This document shows positions 21,902 to 33,255 of a DNA stretch of 64,000 nt, one piece after another (position 1 is the stretch's first letter; every line of letters begins with the position of its first letter). Source of the DNA: Molanna angustata (lineage: Eukaryota > Arthropoda > Insecta > Trichoptera > Molannidae). Position numbers and translations under genes: made by a program. The notes beneath the pieces are model-generated. The model was not told the origin of the DNA, did not search any database, and saw only the letters and a list, made by a program, of their open reading frames with translations. The stretch is from assembly GCA_963576475.1 (NCBI GenBank), contig OY754981.1, forward strand, positions 28,620,132 through 28,684,131, written 5' to 3'.

Positions 21902-22913
21902 AATCCAACTGTCGATTTGTTCAGGAGAACTTTGTTCTCTTAACATATCGACAATGTATCAAGCCAGAATACGCGAGAATTGTATGGAGAGGTCTACTTT
22001 TTTCACGGCTTTTCCAACTTTGAAGTCAAAAAACACCAACTTAGAGGCTTCGCAGCATATATGTTCCATACACGGATTTAATCAGAATTCGGAGTAGAAC
22101 ATTTCGTGTGTCCGTGTGTGTGTGTGTCTGTGTGTCTGTGTGTCCGTCCCCCCCTTATAACTTTTGATCCGCTCAATTTACAGAGCCTTAAATTTCAGAA
22201 TATATAAACAGTTACAGGCCTACAAAACTTTTATACTCGGAATTTTGAATTTTTGTTTCAGTCAGGGGTTATCAACTTTTGAATTTTTATTTTATTTTTC
22301 CATATATCTCAGAAACCATAAACGCTAGAACGCTGAAAATTGGTACAAACATAGACAAATACAAAATCTCAAATAAATTTTTTCAAAAAAATTCCAGGGT
22401 TTCTCATACATTTTTTATTAAGAAAAATATTTTTTTATGATAAATTTATGAGTTTAACTGCCTATATTTCCAAAACTTTTACAATTATCGAAAAAAGCCG
22501 AAACACCCCAACTAGATAATTTAATTTTCTATAAAAAATATTAACATTGTAGTAGAAGATCTCAATTTTTTTTTAACAATTTTTTTAAAAATTGAATTTA
22601 GTGACGACATCGCTTCATACATTTTGTATGGCAGTCGCCTATACACAATATGTAAGAAGACTTAATAGTTTGATACTTCATCTCCAAACAAACATACATA
22701 CCATCATGCTATTTTCATATTCTGGGTAGGAAAAAAGGATCTTCCTCCATACTATCCTATCTTGACATACATACCTACATATGTTGCATAGAAAACAAAA
22801 TATCTGAAAATATTCAATAATTTGTATTTATGGGTTTATAGTTTGGTACATATTCTTCAACTATACATACTATCGCTATCGACAGTTGGATCTCATGTGT
22901 TACATGCAACTAG
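21902..22913 (+). mobile_element. Helitron-like HINE/MINE element, unit 2 of a tandem pair
   Basis: A nearly identical copy of unit 1, starting eight bases after its CTAG terminus and ending with the same CATGTGTTACATG hairpin and CAACTAG. The main differences are a shorter GT microsatellite (22106-22144) and scattered single changes. Head-to-tail placement with the next copy starting at the T after CTAG fits rolling-circle insertion. Confidence 0.87.
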
Positions 22914-23261
22914 TATACTAAAAAACTCCTTATTTTTTTTCTTCTTTCCGATCAAGATCGCGTACATTTTTAGAGCGTCTCATTTGATTTTCATAATATT
23001 TCGAAACGGGTAATCAAACTCAAAATGTAATAAAAAAACAAGCGTGAATCATTAACGCACCCAAAAATGCAAGTTTTTTGACAGTGAAGAGAGGTAATTG
23101 CAATAATATCGATATGTAATTTAAATATAATGTTTTTAGAGTGATTACATTTTTAAGTAATTTAAATGATATCGTGTCAGGCACAATGTAATTTTTTCAG
23201 TTCATATTCCAATGAGTTGAAATATGAGTTGTAATATTACCTGGTGTCAGGCCGGCTTAAC

Positions 23262-23355
23262 GTGGATGTGCAGAATCGCAAATTTGAGTATTTTTGCTTG
23301 GTCGGTATATATGAAAACCATCCCACTCCACGGCGAAAAGGCTCAAGAAGTTTGA
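23262..23355 (+). repeat. Short interspersed repeat shared with 26639-26741
   Basis: CGCAAATTTGAGTATTTTTG, CTTGGTCGGTATATATG and TCCACGGCGAAAAGGCTCAA recur in order at 26665-26738. Confidence 0.75.
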
Positions 23356-24552
23356 CGGCATCTATAATAAATCAATCTGTAGAAAAATACTGTATTCAAT
23401 TTTATTTCATAATTTAAAAATAAACATCAATGTTTTCAACAACATTCGTGTCATTTGACAACTTCGGCTTCTACAGACATAAATATTGTTATAATAAGTT
23501 AATAAAATATGATTAAAGAAGTGTGTTGTGCATATACCTAGTCTTTTATAATGACCAAAGCGTTTTTTGTCTTTGTTTTTTAACTAATCATTAATTACAA
23601 AATCTTGATCACATCGCAATTACAATTCTTTTAATGAGATGTTTATACTACCAATAAGCATACTTTTATTATTATTTTATATGTAGATGTATATAATTTC
23701 ATATCACACAAAAAAAGTAATGAACAAATTACTTAATTCATTAAAACATTGTTGCCATAAAAACCTTTAATTGGCAATTAGTGGCGGACGTTTTTTTTTT
23801 CTTTTAACTTTGAAATATTGCCATATCGTAAAAATGACAATAATTATACAGAGAACCTTCGAGGGAAAAGTACAAGGAAAACAAGATCGTAAAGGTTCGA
23901 TAATAAGATCCATATTTTCGTGACATTTTCCCATAAAATATCCTTTTGGAGCGCATAAAAATGTCCCTTTTAATACGATAATGAATCATAATATATTATT
24001 TAAACGAACAATTTTTATACAAAAGATAAACGTTATGTTGAAATCGACGCCATTAAGCTGCGCTGCTTTGGTCCCTGTTTGAAAATATCATGGCTATTAA
24101 TTTTGCATTTAATACTTTATGAAGACATTATATTTAGATTAGTTACCTGCCTTCCTTTTTTTCTCAGTTTCGCAGAAAATTTATTATTTGTTCTACCTCC
24201 AGCGTTTTAGTATAATTGCGCGGTGTTATTTCTCAATAATTGAATAAAGCTCATAGTTTTTTATTTTTCAAATAAATCGTGTATGTTAATTCTTGCAACT
24301 GATAAGAAGATATATTTTTGGTCAGTATTTCATCGTTCTTCCATCAATATATCCAAACCACCTCAGAGTCTTCACTTTCATTTTGCTTAAAATATACCGT
24401 ATATATTCACCAATAGACCTGTTCTATAGGTCAGATTTGACGATCAGCTATCCTTAACCTGCCTTTATTTATTCAATTCTCTACGGGACGCCATGGTAAT
24501 GTTAGAGTTTATTGTTATACTAATGTCATAAAAATAAATTTCTGACGTTCTT
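23356..24552. other. AT-rich intronic DNA
   Basis: Only a 60-bp degenerate RTE fragment is seen (24340-24400, minus strand, a WFGH-region remnant: ATATCCAAACCACCTCAGAG). Confidence 0.5.
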
Positions 24553-24723
24553 TTTCTTAATAAAGAATGAATATGTCCCAATATAGTACATCTACATCCT
24601 CATACATTCCCTAAACTTATCAGTAATGCTTGTGCTATAGTTGAACGAAATCTGTTGTGGCAGGATTCGAACTCGCGCAAACTGGATTAATAACCCAGCG
24701 CGCTAAACGCTCTGTCACTACCC
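24553..24723 (-). mobile_element. tRNA-derived SINE, tRNA-Thr-like family
   Basis: Minus strand: GGGTAGTGACAGAGCGTTTA, GCGCGCTGGGTTATTAATCC, B box GAGTTCGAATCC, then the body ATAGCACAAGCATTACTGAT, AGGGAATGTATGAGGATG and GGACATATTCATTC. Its anticodon loop differs from other copies (TTATTAA). Confidence 0.85.
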
Positions 24724-25025
24724 ATCTTAATTTATTTATGACATTTCTATGAGCTAGTATGTCCTCAAGGGCGTGTTTTGGTTCTCCTCCTGTTCAACAT
24801 CTGCAACCCTTTCTATTCGATCTACTGAACTGATTGCATAATGTATTCTAAATCGCAATACATAATTCTACAGGTATTCATTTGAAGTATTACCAAGATT
24901 TCAGAATAATTCATGGGAAAATATACGTACCGTCGCGTCGGCGTCGATACAGCCGGTGTATGAATTAATTTATTAATTTATTATTTATTAATGAATATTT
25001 TTTAAATGTAGGAAGCTGGAACAAT

Positions 25026-25092
25026 AGACGATGTGTACGTGTCAAGATGTCAAAAATTTGACTTTCGGTTCTCTCTGCCTACCCCGCGAGTT
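25026..25092 (+). mobile_element. RTE-like LINE end fragment
   Basis: GACTTTCGGTTCTCTCTGCC followed by TACCCCGCGAG; the tail is missing. Confidence 0.65.
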
Positions 25093-25192
25093 TATTACCA
25101 AATGATAATTCCTTCCGGCAAATAATGATTCCCCTGCGGTGAATTGCCTTAGATGACTGTTTTATATTTTATCTAGGTATATAAACATTAAT

Positions 25193-25385
25193 TCATACCA
25201 CCACGTGCGTGTATTCCCACACACTTGATTTGTCTCAACTAAAAGGCACAACTTAAAGAATGGGTGATAAACCTCAATGCTGAACTATGTGAGATGTTAT
25301 TTTCCCTGATTTATTTTACCCGATTCTTACGAGACACCCAAAAATAATAGAAAAAAGTAGAAGCACTATTTTAAGCCGGTGACTC
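25193..25385 (-). mobile_element. Fourth SINE-like family copy, reversed
   Basis: Plus view: AAGAATGGGTGATAAACCTC, GAACTATGTGAGATGTTATT, ACCCGATTCTTACGAGACAC and AGAAGCACTATTTTAAGCCG, the reverse of 12972-13150. Confidence 0.75.
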
Positions 25386-25465
25386 ACAACAATCTATATA
25401 AACCCATTTAAAAAATATATCACTCAAATTAATTAAAAAAAACAATATATACCTACATTTCGTTG

Positions 25466-25675
25466 TTTCGGACGTGGATGGCACGTCCATGTAAACGGTA
25501 TTTTGAAAGACGGAAATGTTAGAAGCGTGAACAACGAACGAACATGTATAGGACGATGCATGAATTTGGACGAGGCGATGAATGTATGTCAAGATAGAAA
25601 TAAGTGGCGTTCGGTTCCCTCTACCTACCCCGTAAGGGACATGGCGTGATGGTATGTATGTATGTATGTTATTCT
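25466..25675 (+). mobile_element. RTE-like LINE 3' end
   Basis: Codes for the tail region (GRGWHVHVNGILKDGNVRSV-like) and ends GGGACATGGCGTGATGGTAT plus (GTAT)n. Confidence 0.85.
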
Positions 25676-26638
25676 GATTTTTTTTTTGTTTTTATTTAAC
25701 CTCACTAAACATAACATCACTTAACTTTTGTTGATCATTTTTATGTTTAGGTATACATATATATAATGTTTTTTTTAAATGAATATATTTGTTAATATAT
25801 TTAATTTATTATATAATATATTTTGTTTTATTTTTGATGGTATTTTTATCTTAATTTGAAATGTATATTGTTTTATGCTTTTTGTGTTGCTTTTGGTTTT
25901 GAAATTGTGTTTTATATATACTTTTTCTTTCATTTTTTTTTAATTCATGTGTTTTGTTTTATAGAATCTTTGTAAACTATTTTAGTTACATATTATGCAA
26001 AGAATTGCTGCTTTCCTAAACACAAACTTCTAGCTTAAAATAGGAAAGGAAAAATCAATAATTATTTTGATAACATTTAATATTGTATATAAGTCAAAAG
26101 TCTTCATGTACCTATATTTAAATAAATAAAATAAACAATAACAAAACTTTCGCTCTTTAACTTAACCTCACCTTGATATTTGTATTAATGAAACAATGTG
26201 TCTTAAAGATGTTAAAATTCCTTCTTAAATTTTGTAACTACGTTCTGTGTCGTCTGTTTATTTCCTGTGTTTACAAATTAATTAAGTAAATTAACATTAT
26301 GTGCGGAGTTAAGGAATATAAATGAAAAGTCACAATGTAATTTACAAGGAACTAAAAAGAATAATAAATCAGAAAAGAAAGAGAGAGAGAGTTAGAGAAA
26401 GAACACTCTTTATCTATCCGTCTTGTTGAATAAAACACACATAAAACAAGTGGATCAGTAAATGAATCCTTGAAATTAATTATTAAAACAAAGGTAACTA
26501 TAATTCAGACGGAACAAAAAAATCGGATGAACTGAGTCGCACCGTTCCGAATTATAATGTAGAGATCACCAAGAGAAAAAAATGCGGGTAACATCAGATG
26601 TGCACAAACCCTTTTTAAAAATAGTTATAGGAAAACAA
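25676..26638. other. AT-rich intronic DNA, nothing recognised
   Basis: No assigned element; a GA-rich patch at 26380-26402. Confidence 0.5.
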
Positions 26639-26740
26639 CTTGAGCCCGTCACGTGGGTGCGCAGCGCGCAAATTTGTGTATTTTTGCTTGTTTGGTATAT
26701 GTGCAAAACGCCCCCCTCCACGGCGAAAAGGCTCAAGGAG
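26639..26740. mobile_element. Small MITE-like repeat
   Basis: CTTGAGCCCGTCACGTGGG at the left and CCACGGCGAAAAGGCTCAAG at the right are imperfect inverted repeats. It shares its middle with 23262-23355. The CR1/jockey-type LINE ends directly next to it. Confidence 0.6.
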
Positions 26741-26741
26741 T

Positions 26742-28430
26742 ATTATTATTTATTTATTTATTTATTTTTATTTAGAAAACAAACAGGATACAATGTTATA
26801 AGGATAAATACAATATGAAGACTTAACAGTAAGGAAAGTTCATTGTACCCCAATAATATGTTTTCACATAAGATATAGGGTGAACTTGTTTTTGACTTAT
26901 TTAGTAAGTTTAAAAGTAATTAATATAATACTTGTATGTAGTGTGTATTAAGTAAGTGGATATGTGTTATAATATTATAACAATATTGTGTATATATTTA
27001 TGCGAGATAGATTGTGAATGAATGTGACCATTTATCGAATTGTTGTAATATGTATGTTCTGAAATCCGCCTGTGATTTATGTACTATATCGAAATGTTTA
27101 AAATATGAATTGTAGTTGGAGCAACTTCGTCTAATGTAATTATTTTGTGAGTAGTTAGTGTTACGTCGGTCAACATAGAACAAAAACTGAGATCTGAAAT
27201 TGCGTGATGGACAGTAAAAATTTAATTTAGAAAGTAAGTAAGGCGAGTCTACACGGTTATGCATAATTTTGTGAAGGTACATCATGTCTATAATTGTTCG
27301 TCTGTTTTCAAGATTATAAATATTATGGTGTTTTGCAGATTTCCGATAGTTGGAGAAATATAATTTACCACGATAGTCCAAATGTTTCAGGAATTTATTC
27401 TGTACTGCTTCTAGTCTATTGATGTATGTTATTAGAAAAGGATTCCATACAACTGATGAAAATTCTAGTACACTCCTGACATATGCATAATACAAAGTTA
27501 TAAGTGTTTTTTCTAATTTAAAGGGTTTTGAGATTCTCAAAATAAACCCCAGCATTTTATATGCTTTCCCTATTGCCTTATCCATATGTGGTGCAAATGA
27601 CATCTTTTCATCTAAGGTGATACCAAGATCCTTTGTTTCTTTGACTTTTTGTAGGGGATTATTGTCAATTAAATATATGTAGTTGATGGGTGTTTTATTT
27701 CTCGTGAAGGTAATTGTTAAGCATTTTGATGAGTTTAGAAGTAATTGATTACTATTACAATAAGAATTTAATCTATCAAGATCAGCTTGAAAATCTGCAC
27801 AATCTTGAAAGGAATTGATTTTCTTATATATTTTCGTGTCATCAGCGAATATTTTATAATTTGTGTGCTTAAAGCAACTGCCAATATCGTTGATATATAG
27901 GATAAAAAGCAAAGGACCGAGATGGGACCCTTGCGGAATACCAGAATGGCAAGTATTAAATTTCGATTTTGAACCCAAGATCGCTACTGATTGCAGTCGA
28001 CCAGTTATATAGGATGAGATCCACCGCAGCAGATCACCATGTACACCGAAGAGGGCAAGTTTGTGAGTTAGAATATTGTGACTGATTTTGTCAAATGCCT
28101 TGGAAAAAACGGTGTATATGGCGTCTACCTGTTGTCTCTCATTCATCGTGTCCAAAATGAAATTGGTAAACTCTAGTTAGATTCGACTGTTCTATTTTTA
28201 AAAAATCCGTGTTTATTTATATCTATAATGTCTTTGACTATCGGAAACAATTGATCAACGACAATCTTTTCCATCAATTTACTAAATATTGATAATTTTG
28301 ATATGGGTCGGTAGTTCTCAATATTTCGTTTATCGCCGCTTTTATGTATGGGAGTAACGTATGACATCTTCCAAACTTCGGGTGGTATGGTGGTATCTTT
28401 ACAGAGATATACTCTCATTTGAATTAATCA
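26742..28430 (-). mobile_element. CR1/jockey-type LINE with reverse transcriptase, 5'-truncated and broken
   Basis: A non-LTR retrotransposon copying itself by target-primed reverse transcription would need this ORF2. Two minus-strand frames (28418-28173 and 28155-26998) together cover most of the RT. The first has the N-terminal palm motif region WKMSYVTPIHKSGDKRNIEN, YRPISKLSIFSKLMEKI; the second has SKAFDKISHNILTHKL, GIPQGSHLGPLLFILYINDI, the catalytic FADDTKIY, then the thumb and C-terminus, ending FDKWSHSFTIYLA. Two lesions are visible: one frameshift near 28175, and motif A reads VFSKAFD where the family has DFSKAFD, so a catalytic aspartate is lost. The 3' tail is (TAAA)n-like at 26742-26773. 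Upstream ORF2 and the endonuclease are absent. Exact clade not determined. Confidence 0.9.
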
Positions 28431-28554
28431 ATAAAATAAGGAAAAAGTCGACGTTGCGTAGCAACCAGAAATTTGCAACAATGCTGTATAAAGCCATCAA
28501 CCGCATACTGTCACTTGTCGAGGTCTACGATAAAACGTAGAGTTCGACAAATGG
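28431..28554. other. Short unassigned stretch between two LINE insertions
   Basis: A GTCGACAAAT/ACTTGTCGAGG inverted pair (28514-28553) is visible; otherwise nothing. Confidence 0.4.
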
Positions 28555-28555
28555 T

Positions 28556-28745
28556 CAATTTTTTTTAACATGTCCACGTAGGGGACACCAGCTATTAGGA
28601 TTTGGGTCCATTTTACTCTTCCGAAGAAGCGCACTACGTAGCGTTGGGAGGGGTTTGCAATCTAGAAAAGAGTTTATTAATTCGGATTTTAAAAAGACCC
28701 GGGTTGTACGAAGGTGGAAACACAGGATTCGGAAAACAAACAACT
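28556..28745 (-). mobile_element. LINE 3' end of the same family as 57955-59268
   Basis: Minus strand: C-terminal coding part FLKSELINSFLDCKPLPTLR region, then the 3' end ATCCTAATAGCTGGTGTCCC, CTACGTGGACATGTT and an A tail. It is nearly identical to 59100-59265. Confidence 0.85.
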
Positions 28746-29100
28746 CGGAGTAACGAGTATTCCTGACGTATAAACACTATTGATGTTAATATTGATTTTT
28801 TCGTGAGCAAGATGCACAACATGCTTTTTAATAGTATGTGACTGTTTATTTGTTGTTTAATTTTTAATGTTGAAATTAAAATGAATTTTTTTTTATTAAA
28901 TCTGATAACATAGCAATCGGATTCGCTTAGAATCTACCTTTGTTACGGAGAATCAAGCGGTAGATAGGTACGTTTAAAACGTAAAAGTCAATAATTTGAA
29001 TGTACGCAGGCGATTGGTAGTAAGTTCTAAACTATAATTTGAAATTGGAATCGTATTCGAGTTTCATGGTTTCCAATCTTTGTAAAGTTGACGGCACGCG

Positions 29101-30180
29101 AAGATGTTGTAATAAAAATTAATTTTGATAATTTCAATGTTTATTCCGTTAACACAATGAAAGTTTATAATGATAAATGGTAAAATTGTGCTTCTGAAGA
29201 TGTTTAATAAAAATTAATTTTGATAATTTCAATGTTTTTTCCGTTAACACAATGAAAGTTCATAATGATAAATGGTAAAATTGTGCTTCTGAAGATGTTT
29301 AATAAAAATTAATTTTGACAATATCAATGTTTTTCCCGTTAACACAATGAAAGTTCATAATGATAAATGGTAAAATTGTGCTTGTGAAGATGTTTAATAA
29401 AAATTAATTTTGACAATTTCAATGTTTTTTCCGTTAACACAATGAAAGTTCATAATGATAAATGGTAAAATTGTGCGTCTGAAGATGTTTAATAAAAATT
29501 AATTTTGATAATTTCAATGTTTTTTCCGTTAACACAATGAAAGTTCATAATGATAAATGGTAAAATTGTGCTTCTGAAGATGTTTAATAAAAATTAATTT
29601 TGACAATATCAATGTTTTTCCCGTTAACACAATGAAAGTTCATAATGATAAATGGTAAAATTGTGCGTCTGAAGATGTTTAATAAAAATTAATTTTGATA
29701 ATTTCAATGTTTTTTTCCGTTAACACAATGAAAGTTCATAATGATAAATGGTAAAATTGTGCTTCTGAAGATGTTTATTAAAAATTAATTTTGACAATTA
29801 CAATGTTTTTTCCGTTAACACAATGAAAGTTCATAATGATAAATGGTAAAATTGTGCCTCTGAATATGTTTAATAAAAATTAATTTTGATAATTTCAATG
29901 TTTTTTTCCGTTAACGCAATGAAAGTTCATAATGATAAATGGTAAAATTGTGCTTCTGAAGATGTTTAATAAAAATTAATTTTGACAATTTCAATGTTTT
30001 TTCGTTAACACAATGAAAGTTCATAATGATAAATGGTAAAATTGTGCTTCTGAAGATGTTTAATAAAAATTAATTTTGAAAATTTCAATGTTTTTTCGTT
30101 AACACAATGAAAGTTCATAATTATAAATGGTAAAATTGTGCCTCTGAAGATGTTGTAATAAACACAGTTTAAGTTTATAA
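29101..30180. repeat. Satellite array, 94-96 bp unit, 11 copies plus a divergent end unit
   Basis: Each unit reads GAAGATGTTTAATAAAAATT, AATTTTGACAATTTCAATGT, CGTTAACACAATGAAAGTTC, ATAATGATAAATGGTAAAAT, TGTGCTTCT. I count eleven occurrences of GTTAAC(A/G)CAATG. Higher-order similarity exists between alternate units (GATAATTT versus GACAATAT variants). Confidence 0.96.
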
Positions 30181-30201
30181 TTATAAATTGTATAAATTGT
30201 G

Positions 30202-30240
30202 CTTCTGAAGATGCTAGTTATGTCTAGCGAAAGCGCTTAG
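30202..30240 (+). ncRNA. Hammerhead-ribozyme-like motif at the end of the satellite
   Basis: CTTCTGAAGATGCTAGTTAT then GTCTAGCGAAAGCGCTTAG. CTGAAGA fits the conserved CUGANGA core, GCTAG and CTAGC form a perfect 5-bp stem, and GAAA follows. An extra T lies between core and stem, so it is not canonical. Satellite units contain only the CTTCTGAAGATG half. Such motifs occur in Penelope-like and other retroelements; the assignment here is a hypothesis. Confidence 0.4.
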
Positions 30241-30835
30241 GATCAATAAATTGTTGTGGGTTAAAACTGTGTTTTACTTTTATTTTTATAAATAAATTTA
30301 ATAATGATTTTTCACTTTATAACGCATAACTATGCCTTTTTTGTTATTTACATACATTATAAAATGCTTTTGTGTGCGTATGAATTACAACGAACGAATT
30401 TCAATACGAACTTTGAATTTTAATAAAATTCCACAAAACCATACGAAGTTATTTGATCACGAACGTCAAAAACATAACTCACATCATACATACTTCAATG
30501 AACATGTTCATAATTAACAACATGAAAGCGATTAATTTACATCGAAAAATATTTGAACTTTAAACGCCGTGATTCAAAGCTTTGTAAAATAAATGATTAA
30601 TTAATGTAATTTAAATTGTTTAAACCGCATGACTAAAATTATAATAAAAAATATTGATTATATTGAGATAACATTATTACTAAAATTTACCTTCTTTGAT
30701 TTTCTTTAATCCAAGTGTGACGAAATTCATTCTCAAAAATCCTAACTCTCTAATATCTGCATTATTATTTTTATAATTATTTTGTATAAATATTAATTTA
30801 AGACGCATACAATTAAAAGTTTTCCCTAGAAACTT
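30241..30835. other. AT-rich intronic DNA, nothing recognised
   Basis: The first 40 bases (TTGTGGGTTAAAACTGTG) may belong to the element carrying the hammerhead-like motif. Confidence 0.4.
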
Positions 30836-30960
30836 ATGATATTAATCGTCTCACAAAGTCAGATAGAAAACACGGTAAAAAACTGTGTATCCACCGGGAA
30901 TAGAATCCAGGATCTTTGCTTCAGAAGTAACTCAGTGATCAAAATAACCTCGATGCAAAA
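30836..30960 (-). mobile_element. SINE-like repeat, third family
   Basis: ATATTAATCGTCTCACAAAG, ACGGTAAAAAACTGTGTATC and CGGGAATAGAATCCAGGATC align with 54125-54205. Confidence 0.7.
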
Positions 30961-31044
30961 TGTCATCCAGAAAGTTCTGTTCCCCGACACAACTTCTGAA
31001 TGTATTGTTGTGTGAGGTTGTTCAAAACATTGTACAAAATAATT

Positions 31045-31250
31045 TTATTTGTAAGTTGCCACATTCTGGAGGCTAATGATATTAATGGCCCTAGAACAGG
31101 TATACCCATTTGGGCAGCAGTTAACTATTTTTAATACAGCATATATAAATGGTGTAACAAAAAAACCAAACACAACGATAAACTGCGTGTCCTACGGGAA
31201 TCGAACCCGAGCCATTTAGCTCAGAAGGCAAATGTCAAACCCAAAGGTCG
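31045..31250 (-). mobile_element. SINE-like repeat, third family
   Basis: AAGTTGCCACATTCTGGAGG, ATAAACTGCGTGTCCTACGG, and B-box-like GAATCGAACCCGAG; an unrelated stretch around 31100-31160 splits it. Confidence 0.7.
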
Positions 31251-31632
31251 AAAAGGAAACGAAACGAGTCTGTATTTCGTTCACTCAGCATGCGACCAAT
31301 CCATAGACAAAATAATATGATTTTTAACAGAATGTTTGATGTTTTCCTGAATTACGTAATTGAAAGTGAATAAATACGAATATAAAAGTTATTTTCTGAG
31401 TGCTTGGTGTATTAGCAATCGAACAGGTCTACATAGGTTGGAATACAGTCGAACATTATTTAATTAACCAGGTGTTATTCATTTAGGAAATATGTGTGTA
31501 AAAATAAAAAAAACCAACATATTTATTTATTATGAAAATAAAATATTTGCCACATTTTCAGGACATTAATATGGCATCCCCGCCGGGAGTATCAAGGACA
31601 GTTGTTCAAAAATACGAAGTGTACCCCTTAGA

Positions 31633-31740
31633 CAGAGTTGAAGAGAGTGGCTGAAGATCGAGCGGAGTGGAGGAATAGATGCATCGCTTTGCCGCCAACC
31701 AATCCCCAAGATTGAAACAAAAGGAGAAGAAGAAGAAGTC
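31633..31740 (+). mobile_element. LINE 3' end with GAA-type tail
   Basis: The frame reads LKRVAEDRAEWRNRCIALPP and TNPQD stop, then (GAA)n. The A(D)DR-x-WR motif resembles the end of 48670-49250, so the same broad class of LINE. Confidence 0.7.
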
Positions 31741-32586
31741 CAACATTATGACCGTAAATATTTAATAAAACAACAACAACAAAAAAATAACGTTTTCCTG
31801 TGATAATTAGGTAGAGAAAACCGAACGTTACACTATGATTTCCTGACAAACTTTTAACATCATTTTCATAAGCCTTTATTATAATAATCGTGTACATCTT
31901 TTCAACATCAATTTTTAAAATGACTATCCTATATCCCACAAATCTCGAACAGATCAAAAAGTTGTAATAAACTTAACCCAAACATAACCTCAAATGTCAA
32001 TAAATACGTCAGAAAACACGTGTCATGATATTTTAAAATTGACTTTTCCTTTAAACAGTGTCAACAGACGTGAATTCCGGCAAGATTCTTTGAACATTAA
32101 CCTAATTTAATATTTTCGTTTTAAATAATAATTGCCAAAAAAAATTACACATTCCTCAAACTTTTCATTTGGACTCATACAACTAAAAAGCATTAAAACT
32201 AATCTCTGTCACAAAACATCAAAATATAACATTGACTAAATCATAATAGTTCGTTGATTTCAATCAACATCGCGTGACAACGCTTTTATATAAAAGAAAA
32301 ACACCAATTTCTATGTATCAACGAAACAGCGGTAATATTATATACAATAATAACAATTCTGTCATTAAATCCATCGATACTCTAATAATATATATATTAC
32401 AATACGCTCAAAAGCAATAAAGCAAGTTACAGCGAAAAATATATATCATAAAAAGCAATAATATTAATAATTTCAAACACCGATTTCTAAATATATATCA
32501 AATATACTAAAAAAAGCTTTATTATATAGCGTTACGTTGCGCGAACATCGCAAAACAATTATTATCATTTTTTGAAGATGACTTAC
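31741..32586. other. AT-rich intronic DNA, nothing recognised
   Basis: No repeat shared with the rest of the window was seen. The left edge of the GC-rich block's possible first exon begins at 32587. Confidence 0.5.
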
Positions 32587-32960
32587 GTTGCTTTCGCGAT
32601 GATCGATTGAAATCAAAACACACAAGAAACGTAAAATAAACGTGAAATGTTATCAAAGTCGTTTGTCGAAATCGTGAATTAAATCACATTAAAACATGTT
32701 ATTTGAACGTTCAATTCGTTTAGTTAAGACGCGTAGAGAGAGGCGTTCATTTATCGACCTCTCTCACTGAGGACGGATTCAGACCTAACCTCAACGCTTT
32801 CGTAGAGGCGCCCTGAGCAGGGCGGATTTCGGCAAGGGCGGGAAAGGAAACTCGAGGAAAGGGAAAATAAAGGGTGGGGTGAGATCCCGAGGATGAGGTT
32901 GGAGAGGTTCGGGGAGTCAGCAGTGAGGGAAGAAAACTTTCAAAGGGTCTCCGCTACCTA
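32587..32960 (-). promoter_or_regulatory. Candidate internal dystrophin promoter and non-coding first exon
   Basis: Sequence at about 32745-32960 is GC-rich and AT-poor compared with its surroundings and lacks any repeat family of this window. Read on the dystrophin strand it is pyrimidine-rich, has an initiator-like CTCAGTGAGAGAGG at about 32770 and continues into AT-rich sequence that meets a perfect donor, GCAAC|GTAAGTCATC, at 32587/32586. The putative exon holds only tiny upstream frames, so it would be untranslated. Short dystrophin isoforms from internal promoters are known in flies and mammals; nothing here proves one. Confidence 0.3.
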
Positions 32961-33255
32961 CTAAAAGTTGTACAAATTATTTCATACAAAAAAAACACAC
33001 GGCTCAAGATGGTTTAGGCCACGTGACTGTATGTATGTACCTACCTACATGTTTGTGTGTGTGAGTGAGTTCGATCGACCGTTAATACGTAGTTTGACCA
33101 CGTAAACGTATTTTTTCAATTATCTCATAGAAAATACACGAAAGAATGTCAGAAGCCGCAAAAAAGGATTGAAATGAAAAAAAAAACGTTATTAGATTCT
33201 TTGGAAGATATACATAGATAGAATAAGATTTTTGTACCTATTTAAAATGTAATTT

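Larger units (their letters stand above)
20425..23252. mobile_element. TIR element hosting two Helitron-like insertions
   Basis: Left end GCCTGACACGAGGTAATATT, right end AATATTACCTGGTGTCAGGC, near-perfect inverted repeats that continue imperfectly through the CCAACTCATGTGGAATATGA region. Removing the two Helitron-like units leaves about 770 bp. No transposase was found; superfamily not determined. Confidence 0.75.

Noticed and set aside
29101..30180. CRISPR-like array
   Set aside because: The repeats are contiguous 94-96 bp units without spacers, in eukaryotic intronic DNA: an ordinary satellite.
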